From positions 1 to 64,000 of the forward strand of contig JAPLES010000021.1 of NCBI GenBank assembly GCA_026391075.1: DNA of 64,000 bases. The letters run 5' to 3'. Every line of letters begins with the position of its first letter. Position 1 is the first letter of the stretch. The DNA comes from Bacteroidota bacterium. GTDB taxonomy: Bacteria > Bacteroidota > Bacteroidia > Chitinophagales > LD1. The notes under the pieces are model-generated. The model searched no databases. It was not told where the DNA came from and saw nothing but the letters and a program-made list of their open reading frames with translations. The translations under genes and the position numbers were made by a program. This document shows positions 36,627 through 46,200 of this stretch, one piece after another.

Positions 36627-36634
36627 TACATTCG
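36627..36634 (+). promoter_or_regulatory. Probable -7 box of fumC
   Basis: TACATTCG, one base from TAnnTTTG, ends 22 bases before the fumC ATG; only a weak TTT is found 20 bases upstream. Confidence 0.4.
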
Positions 36635-36656
36635 CCCTCGCAAAAAAATAAAACAT

Positions 36657-38057
36657 ATGTCGGCATACAGAAAAGAAAAAGATACCATGGGAATTGTAGA
36701 AGTTCCCGCCAATGTTTATTGGGGCGCGCAAACACAACGCTCTATTGATAATTTCAAAATAGCAGAAGACATCAACAAAATGCCGAAAGAAATTATTCGC
36801 GCATTTGCCTATTTGAAAAAAGCCGCAGCTCTTACCAATCTCGATGCGGACATTTTAGATAAAGACAAAGCCGAAATCATAGGCAAAGTATGCGATGAAA
36901 TTTTGGAGGGCAAATTAGATGACCAGTTTCCTCTTGTAGTTTGGCAAACCGGCAGCGGCACTCAAAGCAATATGAACGTGAACGAAGTAATAGCTTACCG
37001 CGCACATGTGTTGCTCGGTGGTTCTTTGCTCGATGGAAAAAAACTATTGAATCCGAATGATGATGTAAATAAATCGCAAAGCAGTAACGATACTTTTCCT
37101 ACTGCCATGCACATTGCCGCTTTAAAAATATTGGTAGAAGTTACCTTGCCCGGCATTAAAAAACTGCGCGACACGCTTAACGAAAAATCGAAAGAGTTTA
37201 TGGGCATTGTGAAAATTGGTCGCACCCATTTAATGGATGCAACTCCACTTACACTCGGTCAGGAAATTTCAGGTTATGTTTCGCAACTCAGTCATGGAAT
37301 TAAAGCGATTGAACACACGCTGTCGCATTTGAGCGAGCTGGCGCTTGGTGGCACAGCTGTAGGTACAGGAATCAACACACCACCCGGTTACGATGCAAAC
37401 GTAGCGGAGCATATTGCAAAACTTACAGGTCTTCGTTTTGTTACAGCCGCCAATAAATTTGAAGCGCTTGCTGCACACGATGCCATTGTAGAAACACATG
37501 GTGCGCTCAAAACAGTAGCGTGTTCATTAATGAAAATTGCAAATGATATTCGCTTGCTTTCATCGGGTCCTCGTTGCGGCATTGGCGAACTTTTTATACC
37601 TGATAATGAACCCGGTTCATCTATTATGCCCGGCAAAGTTAATCCTACGCAGTGCGAAGCTATGACTATGGTAGCAGCGCAGGTTTTCGGTAACGATGTA
37701 GCCATTAACATTGGTGGCGCAAGCGGGCATTTTGAATTGAATGTTTTCAAACCTATGATGATTTACAACTTCCTTCACAGTGCACGTTTAATTGGTGATG
37801 TATGTGTTTCGTTCAACGATAAATGTGCGGTGGGTATAAAACCTATTGAAGAAAACATCAAAAACAATTTGAACAATTCACTCATGCTGGTGACTGCGCT
37901 CAATACAAAAATTGGTTATTACAAAGCTGCAGAAATTGCACAGACCGCGCACAAAACCGGCAAAACTCTAAAACAAACAGCTATTGATTTGAATTATGTA
38001 ACAGCCGAACAATTTGACGAGTGGGTTGACCCTAAAACTATGGTAGGCAAAATTTAA
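36657..38057 (+). CDS. fumC: Class II fumarate hydratase
   Basis: 466 aa. This is the iron-independent fumarase of the TCA cycle, interconverting fumarate and malate. It belongs to the aspartase/fumarase superfamily. Features are [14 protein letters not shown] near the N terminus, [15 protein letters not shown], the region [20 protein letters not shown] and the signature [15 protein letters not shown], whose first serine is the catalytic base region. Length is standard (460-470 aa). It has its own promoter-like box and no cotranscribed neighbour. Confidence 0.95.
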   Translation: MSAYRKEKDTMGIVEVPANVYWGAQTQRSIDNFKIAEDINKMPKEIIRAFAYLKKAAALTNLDADILDKDKAEIIGKVCDEILEGKLDDQFPLVVWQTGSGTQSNMNVNEVIAYRAHVLLGGSLLDGKKLLNPNDDVNKSQSSNDTFPTAMHIAALKILVEVTLPGIKKLRDTLNEKSKEFMGIVKIGRTHLMDATPLTLGQEISGYVSQLSHGIKAIEHTLSHLSELALGGTAVGTGINTPPGYDANVAEHIAKLTGLRFVTAANKFEALAAHDAIVETHGALKTVACSLMKIANDIRLLSSGPRCGIGELFIPDNEPGSSIMPGKVNPTQCEAMTMVAAQVFGNDVAINIGGASGHFELNVFKPMMIYNFLHSARLIGDVCVSFNDKCAVGIKPIEENIKNNLNNSLMLVTALNTKIGYYKAAEIAQTAHKTGKTLKQTAIDLNYVTAEQFDEWVDPKTMVGKI

Positions 38058-38146
38058 AAACGTTTCTTTTGTATTTACGGTTAACCGCGAACCATTAACT
38101 GTTAACCTTTTCAATATCTTCACCGCCTTTAAAACAAAAAAAGTAC

Positions 38147-38962
38147 ATGAACAAAATTTACTCCCTGTTTACCTTGCTTGCACTTAGCGTTACTATTACC
38201 TGTTCGGGCGTAGGTTGCACAATTGACTTATCCAATACTTTATTTTTTTCACCGGCACCCGATAGCTTACCCTGCATTGAGCGTAGTGTGGCGTTTCAAC
38301 AAGTAGTGCAAATTCACGTGCCTCAAACATTTGATGTTGGCCCCTTCATTGGTCTGCCTGCAGGCTTGATCATTCTTACTGTTGATTCCATGCGTATTAA
38401 TTCATTAAGCGGTTTGCCTACAGGTTTAGTGTATGACCTCACTCCTGCTAACGGTTTTTTTGTAGGGGGTGACAATGGTTGCGCTACAGTTAATGGTACA
38501 ACAAGCGACCCTATAGGTCATTATCCACTTACCACTAACGGTACTATTTCACTAAGCGGCATACCGGGAGGTTTCGGATTTCCTCCTGATACTACTTTTG
38601 ATTTAGCAACGGTGCAGGCGCAATCGGGCATGTTTCAATTGGCAGTGGATGTAATCAATCAGGGCGATCCTTGCCGTCCACAAACTTCTATTAATGATTT
38701 CAGCAGCCAACTTAATTCAATGTTGCAGATTTATCCAAACCCGAGCAACGGAGTTTTTGAATTGAAATTGAATACAGGTGGAAGAGTGAATGGAGAACTT
38801 GTTGTAGTGGACGTGACAGGAAGAAAAATTGTTGGGCGGCCACTCGATGCTATGGGCGCGTACAGCACTACAATTAATTTGAGCCAACAACCAAAAGGTC
38901 TTTACGTTTTGCAAATTCGAACTACCGAAGGAGTTGCTTCAAAAAATATTTCTATTGAATAG
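38147..38962 (+). CDS. T9SS-targeted secreted protein (tandem paralog 1)
   Basis: 271 aa. Signal peptide about 1-20. The central domain contains SMRINSLSGLPTGLVY and GCATVNGTTSDPIGHYPL, a pattern like putative Ig domains (SGLPxGL ... GTxxxxGxYPL). The last 75 residues are a T9SS type A sorting domain (IYPNPSNGVFELKL, LVVVDVTGRKIV, KGLYVLQIRT). Paired cysteines at the start (CTID, LPCIE) are shared with the next gene. Likely a surface or extracellular adhesin-like protein; no enzymatic motif is seen. Confidence 0.82.
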   Translation: MNKIYSLFTLLALSVTITCSGVGCTIDLSNTLFFSPAPDSLPCIERSVAFQQVVQIHVPQTFDVGPFIGLPAGLIILTVDSMRINSLSGLPTGLVYDLTPANGFFVGGDNGCATVNGTTSDPIGHYPLTTNGTISLSGIPGGFGFPPDTTFDLATVQAQSGMFQLAVDVINQGDPCRPQTSINDFSSQLNSMLQIYPNPSNGVFELKLNTGGRVNGELVVVDVTGRKIVGRPLDAMGAYSTTINLSQQPKGLYVLQIRTTEGVASKNISIE

Positions 38963-39016
38963 AACATCTTATTATTTTTACCCCATTATTATTTAAACCA
39001 AAACATAAAACCTAAA

Positions 39017-39823
39017 ATGAAAAAAATTTACTCTCTAGTTTTCGCCTTAGTAACTTCAATAGGATTTACCAATGCACAATGCACTATTAACCCGGGCGCA
39101 CAACCAACTCCGGGAGTTAGCCCTACAGCAGCAAACTTACCATGTGTTGAAAGAACTGTAGCTTACAGCCAAGACTTGCAAGTGAAGATTCAGGACGCTG
39201 GCGATACAACCCTTACAATTATTGTTCCTATCGCGGTTCATATTATTGTTGACTCTGTAAGAATTGACTCAGTTAGCGGTTTACCTAACGGACTTACCTT
39301 TAGCAAGAACCCGAACGTATTACTTGGAGGAGGAAACGGTTGCGGAACTATTTCTGGAACCACGAACGATCCTGCAGGAACTTACCCGCTCACTGCATGG
39401 GGAACGGCTTGGCTTCACGGTTCAGTTACTACACCAATAGCCTTTGATACTATGATTGCTATGAACGGAAACTTGAATCAATATTCACCCTTTGGTGGTT
39501 ACTATGTGGTGGTGGTTAATCAAGGTGCGCCTTGCACACACCCAGCAGGTATCAATGAGTTTAATGCTGATTTAAATGCTGCTCTTTCAGTTCTTCCAAA
39601 TCCTAACAACGGTCAATTTGCTGTAAATGTAAACGCAGGTAACCGTGTTAATGGCGAAATGGTTGTAGTGGATATGACTGGCAGAATTGTTTACTCACAA
39701 AAATTAGATGTAGTTGGTTTATACAATACAAGTCTTGATCTTACTAAATATTCAAAAGGACTTTATACCGTTCAGTTAAGAACTGCTGAAGGTGTTGCTT
39801 CGAAAAAGATTTCGATTCAATAA
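39017..39823 (+). CDS. T9SS-targeted secreted protein (tandem paralog 2)
   Basis: 268 aa, a tandem duplicate of the preceding gene with the same layout. It has a signal peptide (about 1-20), LPCVERTVAYSQD, an Ig-like repeat SVRIDSVSGLPNGLTF with NGCGTISGTTNDPAGTYPL, and a T9SS sorting domain (VLPNPNNGQFAVNV, MVVVDMTGRIVY, KGLYTVQLRT). The sorting domains are more alike than the N-terminal halves. A terminator follows. The pair is probably cotranscribed (54-base gap). Confidence 0.82.
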   Translation: MKKIYSLVFALVTSIGFTNAQCTINPGAQPTPGVSPTAANLPCVERTVAYSQDLQVKIQDAGDTTLTIIVPIAVHIIVDSVRIDSVSGLPNGLTFSKNPNVLLGGGNGCGTISGTTNDPAGTYPLTAWGTAWLHGSVTTPIAFDTMIAMNGNLNQYSPFGGYYVVVVNQGAPCTHPAGINEFNADLNAALSVLPNPNNGQFAVNVNAGNRVNGEMVVVDMTGRIVYSQKLDVVGLYNTSLDLTKYSKGLYTVQLRTAEGVASKKISIQ

Positions 39824-39844
39824 AAGCCAAACAAGTTTTAATGC

Positions 39845-39882
39845 AAAAATGCCTTTCGGTTTACCGAGAGGCATTTTTTTTG
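39845..39882 (+). terminator. Intrinsic terminator after the T9SS paralog pair
   Basis: Stem AAAAATGCCTTTCGGT / ACCGAGAGGCATTTTT with one G-T pair, followed by a run of T. Convergent with the GT-C gene, which also ends here. Confidence 0.8.
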
Positions 39883-39893
39883 CAGGTGACAGC

Positions 39894-41372
39894 TTAGTTC
39901 TGCAATGGAATAGAGCTGGGTGTAACACGGTAAATATGTAATGAACCGTACTGCGTAATTTCTTTACCAAAATATTTTTCGATAGCAGATTGATGAAGGT
40001 AGGAAGTATCGGTAAGCACCGCATAATCACAATTCTTGAGGGCTTCTATTTTGTACGAATCCCAAACTTTAGAAGGACAGTTCCATCCACGTTGGTTCAT
40101 GCAATAGAGTGAAATATTATAGCTGGCATCGTTGGCTGAAAAAACACGGTCGCTTTTTTTTATTCCGGCAGTTCGCAAAGTGTTTTCCAAAGTGTACCAA
40201 TCTTTATTTACAAAATCGGTTGCCGAAGAAATTTTGCCAAGTGTATTTGTATATAAAATAAAGGCAAACAAAGATGTAAGTCCTGCATAAACCGGAGCCG
40301 CTTTTATTTGCCATCTTTTTTCTTCAGCAATTTTTAAGGCAGCAACAAAAATGGCAAAAACCGAAAATTGAAAAGGAATATGATAGTAACCGTGGTAGCA
40401 GGCATTGCGCATCATCAAGCTGAAGAAGGTTAACCACATAAAAAAAGCAGTAAGCGCAAACACGTGGAAGAATTCCCCTGCTTTAAAATTTCGGAGAAGT
40501 AGTATCAGTGAACACAAAATCAGAATCAAAATAGGCAAGGGATAAACCTTTGGCAGGTTGTGCAACATTGTGTAACAGTAACTAACAGCCATAGCAAAGC
40601 TTTGCGGATAAGTAGCACTGAGTTTGAAAATATTGGAATGATAAACTTGCTGGCTATGCCGGGCAAATAATATCCAGAGTATACAACTGAAAAAGGGAAG
40701 CAAAAGCCACAGCACCTGAACCAGTGCAATTTTCAGTTGCTTCTTTTTATAAGCTGTTATTAAAAGTGAAACGAAAACAGCTGCTACTAAAAACAACACC
40801 GATGATTTAAGCAAAACCGCTACGCTCGACAAAACGCTAAATGCAAATAAATTTTTGCTACTCCTATTTTCTTGTTGCAGCAAAAAATAAAAGGCAAGAA
40901 TAAAAAAGGTAAGTGCCACGGTATCGGGCAAAAAACCTGTGGAGTAAAAAATAAGATTGGGTGAAAGCAGCCAAATGAAGGAAGCTATGAGTTGACTACT
41001 CAAAGATTTCAATTGTCTTTTTGCAATCATAAACGCTACCACAAAACCTACTAATGAAAACGCCAATGTGAAAATCCTAAATAGATATTCATGAAACCCG
41101 AAACACAGATACATTTTCGAAACCAGAAACGGTATTAACGGAAACTCGCCAGCGGCTATACCTGTAGGGTTGTAAGCCAGGTTGTGCGTGTTAGGAGCCA
41201 AAAGCGAATAGTGAAATTGAAAATAGTTTAAGGCCAATGAAGCGCGGTCGCATTGTGCCCAGGTATGGTCACCATGAGGTCGCGAAGAAAAATAATCAAT
41301 GGGATGAATGGGCAAATAAAGCAATGCCAGCGCTGCTGTGAAAAGCACAAGAGTTTGGAGAAAGCGTTTCAC
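39894..41372 (-). CDS. GT-C (ArnT/PMT-like) membrane glycosyltransferase
   Basis: 492 aa with about ten to twelve hydrophobic helices. The first periplasmic loop contains SSRPHGDHTWAQCDRAS, with acidic residues placed as in GT-C enzymes. Family members transfer a sugar from a polyprenyl-phosphate donor to lipid, protein or glycan on the periplasmic side. The C-terminal 100 residues form a soluble domain (KSDRVFSANDAS, YAVLTDTSYL). The start is GTG 41372, overlapping the stop of the HAD gene by four bases (GTGA). It is third in the UbiA-HAD-GT-C operon; the donor could be the product of the first two genes (inference). Confidence 0.8.
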   Translation of the reverse strand: MKRFLQTLVLFTAALALLYLPIHPIDYFSSRPHGDHTWAQCDRASLALNYFQFHYSLLAPNTHNLAYNPTGIAAGEFPLIPFLVSKMYLCFGFHEYLFRIFTLAFSLVGFVVAFMIAKRQLKSLSSQLIASFIWLLSPNLIFYSTGFLPDTVALTFFILAFYFLLQQENRSSKNLFAFSVLSSVAVLLKSSVLFLVAAVFVSLLITAYKKKQLKIALVQVLWLLLPFFSCILWILFARHSQQVYHSNIFKLSATYPQSFAMAVSYCYTMLHNLPKVYPLPILILILCSLILLLRNFKAGEFFHVFALTAFFMWLTFFSLMMRNACYHGYYHIPFQFSVFAIFVAALKIAEEKRWQIKAAPVYAGLTSLFAFILYTNTLGKISSATDFVNKDWYTLENTLRTAGIKKSDRVFSANDASYNISLYCMNQRGWNCPSKVWDSYKIEALKNCDYAVLTDTSYLHQSAIEKYFGKEITQYGSLHIYRVTPSSIPLQN

Positions 41373-41995
41373 AGCGCTGTAATTTTTTTGCCATTTACCA
41401 GATACGCTTCTCGTGCCAGTTTCATGTAATGCAAATCTGATGCATGATTGCCATAAGCTACTACTTCATTGATTTTGTCAATTTCATAAACTTCATACAA
41501 GCGTTTCAACTTCTCTTTGCCGTAACAATTTTGTCCTTTCAGTTTACCCGTGAAACAATTATTGGAAATTTCCAGTTCGCTGCATATCAATTGCAGGCAT
41601 TCTTTTTCGCACCAGCTTTTTAGCCAAACACTGCAAGATGCCGAGAGAATTAAAATTTCAAAACCTTGCGATTGCAGTTTTTTCATTTCGGAATAAACCG
41701 TAGGGTGCAGTATTTTGGGAATCTCATTTGCTCCATAACTATTTCCGCATTTTTGCACTTTGAAAATTGAGCAGCCACCAAAAATTATTTTAAAGAGTTT
41801 CTCTTTCACTGTCTGCATTTTCAATTGTCCTAAGCCGGCCAAAATCCAATAAGGAAGAATAGCCAATAGCGATACAATGGCTTTGGCTGTACCTGCGAAA
41901 TAAAATACAAACCCAAAGGTGGTATCGCGCAGGGTGAGCGTGCCGTCAAAATCAAAAATGGCAAGTTGAGCAGGTGTACGTTTCTCCATAAACAT
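41369..41995 (-). CDS. HAD-IB (SerB-like) phosphatase
   Basis: 208 aa from ATG 41995 (MFMEKRTPAQLAIFDFDG). This ATG overlaps the UbiA stop as TAATG and is preferred to an upstream start at 42034, which lies inside the upstream gene. The HAD catalytic DFDGTLT motif, the late motif GNHASDLHYMKLA with Asp, and a hydrophobic pair in the cap region (YFAGTAKAIVSLLAILPYWI) are seen. HAD-IB enzymes dephosphorylate small molecules or lipid-linked phosphates. In this coupled operon, removal of the phosphate from a UbiA product is plausible. Confidence 0.8.
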   Translation of the reverse strand: MFMEKRTPAQLAIFDFDGTLTLRDTTFGFVFYFAGTAKAIVSLLAILPYWILAGLGQLKMQTVKEKLFKIIFGGCSIFKVQKCGNSYGANEIPKILHPTVYSEMKKLQSQGFEILILSASCSVWLKSWCEKECLQLICSELEISNNCFTGKLKGQNCYGKEKLKRLYEVYEIDKINEVVAYGNHASDLHYMKLAREAYLVNGKKITAL

Positions 41996-42870
41996 TAACG
42001 GTAAATAAAATAAGCCATTAAGGTTAACCAACACAGCAACGATAATTGGATGGATGTGTTTTCCTTTAGTACCGTTTGTGGGGCTATACTTTTTTTACCT
42101 TCTGTTATTAAGCGAATGTAACTATACGCTCCCAACCACACCGGTAGGCAGGTAATAAACACAAAGGAAGAACCCAATCGAGCAATAGTATCGGGGTTTA
42201 ACGTGTAACAGGAATAACAACTAACGGCTATTAAGATGATGAGCACTATACCTTGCTGCACACTCACTTTAGAATAAAATTTTAAGGAAGGGCGAACTTC
42301 AGAAAATGGAATGCCGCGCAACACCAACAAATTGATTTCTTCCAGCCTCTTAGCTAAGCCAAACCCAAGAGCCAGCAATATAATCATGGCATATAACCAC
42401 CATGAAATTGGTGTATGGCTCACCACTGCGCCTGACTGTAAGCGAAGAAGAAAACCAATAGTGATTAGCAATAAATCAAGGAGTGGAATGTGTTTGCCAA
42501 AAGCTGAGTAAATTAAATTGATAGCCAGATAAAGCAAGCAGTAGCATAAGAGTGAAATGGAAGTGAAATACGCTCCAATAAAAGCAACAAATAGTAGTGC
42601 TATTACGATGAAAGCACAAGTGCCGGTTGAAATTTTTTGAGAAGCTAAAAGTTTGTGTTTTTTTTGCGGGTGCCGGGTGTCAAACTTGATGTCGAATAAA
42701 TCGTTGATGATATAAACTGCACTAGCAAGAAGACAAAAAACAAAAAATGAAGCGGTTAATAGATACAAATAATTACTCGCGATTATGCTCCCGCCAAAAA
42801 ATGCAGGAAAAAAAAGGAGAACGTTTTTTATGTAATCCTTTGTTCTAAAAAATTGCAACAACTGTTTCAT
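41995..42870 (-). CDS. UbiA-superfamily prenyltransferase, DPPR-synthase-like
   Basis: 291 aa with eight to nine hydrophobic helices. The first aspartate motif is NDLFDIKFDTRHPQKKHK, with the DxxxDxxHPxK pattern of decaprenyl-phosphate phosphoribosyltransferases (Rv3806c type) rather than of quinone-pathway UbiA. The N terminus YIKNVLLFFPAFFGG also matches that branch. It would couple PRPP to polyprenyl phosphate. It is the first gene of a tightly coupled operon with a HAD phosphatase and GT-C transferase. Arabinan-type or ribose-type glycan donors are one possibility; a specific sugar cannot be assigned. Confidence 0.82.
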   Translation of the reverse strand: MKQLLQFFRTKDYIKNVLLFFPAFFGGSIIASNYLYLLTASFFVFCLLASAVYIINDLFDIKFDTRHPQKKHKLLASQKISTGTCAFIVIALLFVAFIGAYFTSISLLCYCLLYLAINLIYSAFGKHIPLLDLLLITIGFLLRLQSGAVVSHTPISWWLYAMIILLALGFGLAKRLEEINLLVLRGIPFSEVRPSLKFYSKVSVQQGIVLIILIAVSCYSCYTLNPDTIARLGSSFVFITCLPVWLGAYSYIRLITEGKKSIAPQTVLKENTSIQLSLLCWLTLMAYFIYR

Positions 42871-43237
42871 TTAATATGATGCAAAATTATTTTTTTGAAA
42901 TGGCTGGATAGTTTATGAATTACAAAAGGTTCGCTACACATCCTAGAACTTAATTCTGCAATACGCAAAAGAATTTAGGATTTCGAATTCACCACAAACC
43001 CAACTCAACTTTCTCGTTTCATTTTTCGAAAAAGTGACAATTCTATGACATCAATAAGTTGGTTTTGTACGCTAGCAAAGGTCAATTTACATAGGAGAAA
43101 TCGCATCTCAATTGTTCAATTGTCATAATTGTGTCATTTTTTTGTTTCAGTATTACAACACTGCATTCCGCTCTTAACTTTGTTTCACAAAAAAAATTAC
43201 TTTTGACCGCTTTTGATAAACGCAACACATTTAGCGT
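42871..43237. promoter_or_regulatory. Divergent intergenic region with promoter boxes for the TonB receptor operon
   Basis: 367 bases with no gene. Two boxes fitting TAnnTTTG face the receptor gene: TAACTTTG (43175-43182) and TACTTTTG (43198-43205); the second would give a leader of about 28 bases. A clear -33 TTG at the usual distance is not seen for either. A promoter for the UbiA operon must also lie here but no clear box was found. The rest is AT-rich. Confidence 0.5.
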
Positions 43238-46200
43238 ATGAAAAAAATACTTACTCTCTTCAGTTTAGTAGCAGGTCTATTTGTAGCTCACGCTCAAAAC
43301 GGTGAAATTTCAGGAAAGGTCGTAGATGAGAACGGGGAGGGTGTTCCCGTGGCCAACGTTGTCTTGGTAGACAACAAAGGAGTATCTACCGGTCGTGGTA
43401 CCAATACCGACTTTGATGGAAATTATTCTATAAAGCCACTTACGCCCGGCAAATACAACGTGCAGGTTTCGTACCTGGGCTATGCTGCGCAAATTCAGCA
43501 GGGTGTTGTAGTAAGTTCAGATAAAGCAACCTTTATTGATGTAAAACTGAGACCTTCTTCTAAGGAATTGAATGCAGTGGAAATCATTTCATACAAAGTG
43601 CCTTTGATTGACCCGGGCAAAACGTCTTCGCAAAACACGGTAACTGCCGATGAAATTGCAAACATGTCCACCAAAAACATAAGTGACATTGCTGCTACAA
43701 CTGCCGGAGCATTTCAAAATGACCAAGGTGGAGGAATTAATATAAAAGGAGGTCGTGAAGACGGCACGCAGTACTATATAGATGGAGTAAAAGTTACCGG
43801 TGTGCCTACGCTTCCGGCTTCATCTATTGAGCAGTTGCAGGTAATTACAGGTGGCGTTCCCGCAAAGTATGGTGACTTGACCGGTGGTATTGTCAATATT
43901 ACTACCAAAGGACCTTCAGGCGAATTTAGAGGAGGCTTGGAGTTTCAAACCACACAGGGACTAGATGCATACGGCTATAATTTGGTAAATGCAAACATGA
44001 CTGGTCCTATTTGGAAACAAAAGAGCACACACAAAACCATTCTTGGATTTTTTCTCGCCTTTGAATACTTACGTCAGCAAGAACCTGATCCATCTGCTGT
44101 AGGAATTTGGCAGGTGAAACAAAATGTGTTGGATTCTATTCGTCAATACCCATTGATTAAAAATCCGGTAAACAACGCATTTGCACTACGTGCCGATAAC
44201 CTTACATATCAGGATATGTATAACACCAAGACTCGTCCAAACGTGGTGGAAAATAATTTCCGAGGTAATGGACGCTTCGATCTTCGTCCGGCCGATAATT
44301 TTACTTTGTCTTTCGGAGGTTCTGTTTCATACGAAAAAGCACATAACGCTATTGACCAGTACACTTTATTAAACTTCGATAATTTTCCTGAGCGCAGTGT
44401 TTTGAACTGGCGAGTATTTGGTCGTTTTACACACAGTATACAATCGAAACAAGCAGAAGAAGATGAAAAAGCAGGCAAAAAGAAAAAGTCTTCGGCTTTC
44501 CAAAATGCATTCTATTCGGTTCAGTTTGACTATGAAAAACTAGTTGCAAAAACACAGGATGATTCACACGGAGCAAACCTTTTTAATTATGGCTACATAG
44601 GTAAGTTTGATGTGTTAGAAGCGCCTTCATTTGTTCCGGGAAGTAATTTCCAAAAAGGAAGTGACCCTATTCTGGTTGGATGGTTACAAAAAGCATATCA
44701 GGATACAGCGGTATTATTTACTCCAGGAAACCTGAATCCATACGCAACAAGTTATACCCGCCAATATTATGAGCTATTGGATGCTACCGTTGATGGAAAT
44801 GGAAGATATCAGTTATTTGGCGATAACAACGCGAACTTTACAAGAACCCTTCGCGATATTGATGGAAACAAAGGATTGATTAACGGCCAACGCAGCTCAG
44901 ACTTTGCCAATAATATTTGGTATACCACAGGTCGCCAGTATCCACGCTTTGGTTATAGTTATTTCGATATTAATGACGCCAGCAACCCGCAAAATGGTGG
45001 AGGTAATAACGACCAATACCACGTTAGATTAGAAGGAGCATTTGATATTTTGAAGCCTGGTGCGCCAAGTCGCAATAAACACTCAATTGAATTCGGAATT
45101 GAATTTGAACAACGCATACAGAGAGAATATTTAGCGTTTCCTGTAGGCTTATGGGAAGGAGCACGTAACTTGGCTAATATGCAACTGGCAGAACTTGATA
45201 CTTTTAACCCAATCATAAGAATTGGAGGCCAGGATTATACCTATGCGGAATTTCAATCGCAACATTTGACTTTTCATACTTACGACACAGTAAGATTCGA
45301 AAGATATTACAAAGGCTCAGAACAATCTTTCTTTGATAAACAATTACGTAAATCTCTAGGAATTGCAGAAAATGGGATCGAAAAAATAAACATTGATGCG
45401 CTCAGCCCAGACCAACTTAACTTAAACATGTTTTCTCCGGAAGAGCTTTTGAATAACGGAGCATCTTATGTTAGTTACCGTGGCTACGACCCTTATGGCA
45501 ATGTGCTTTCTAAGCAACCTTCATTCAACGATTTCTTTACTAAAAAACGAGAAGATGGTGAATTAGAAAGAGCCATACCTGCTTTCCGACCAATTTATAC
45601 GGCTGCGTATATTTCAGATAGATTCTACTTTAAAGATCTGACATTTAACGTTGGTGTTCGTATTGATCGTTTTGATGCTAACCAAAAAGTATTGAAGGAT
45701 GAGTACTCGCTTTACCCAATCAAAACAACTGCTGAAGTAACCGAAATAAATGGAATTCCTATTTCGCACCCTACTAATATGGGGGGAGACTATGCAGTTT
45801 ATGTAGATGATGTAAAAAGTCCAACCGCTATTACAGGTTATAGACATGGCGATACTTGGTACGACCGTTATGGCAATGAGTTATCTAGTGGAAACACGGT
45901 GGCAACTGCAGCGGGAATTCAACCTTATTTAAAAGACCCGGAGGCGAATGTAAAGTTGCCGGAGAAGTTTGACCCTAATGGAAGCTTTACCGATTACAAA
46001 GCCAAGATAATTGTGATGCCGCGTCTTCAGTTTTCTTTCAATTTAACTGACCGTGCTTTGTTCTTTGCGCACTACGATATCCTTTCGCAGCGCCCGAACT
46101 CTCGTGTTATTATGGACCCTACACAATATTTATATTTCGGAGCTAATCGTATGAACAATCCGAACCTTAAACCGGAGCGCACCATTGACTTTGAATTAGG

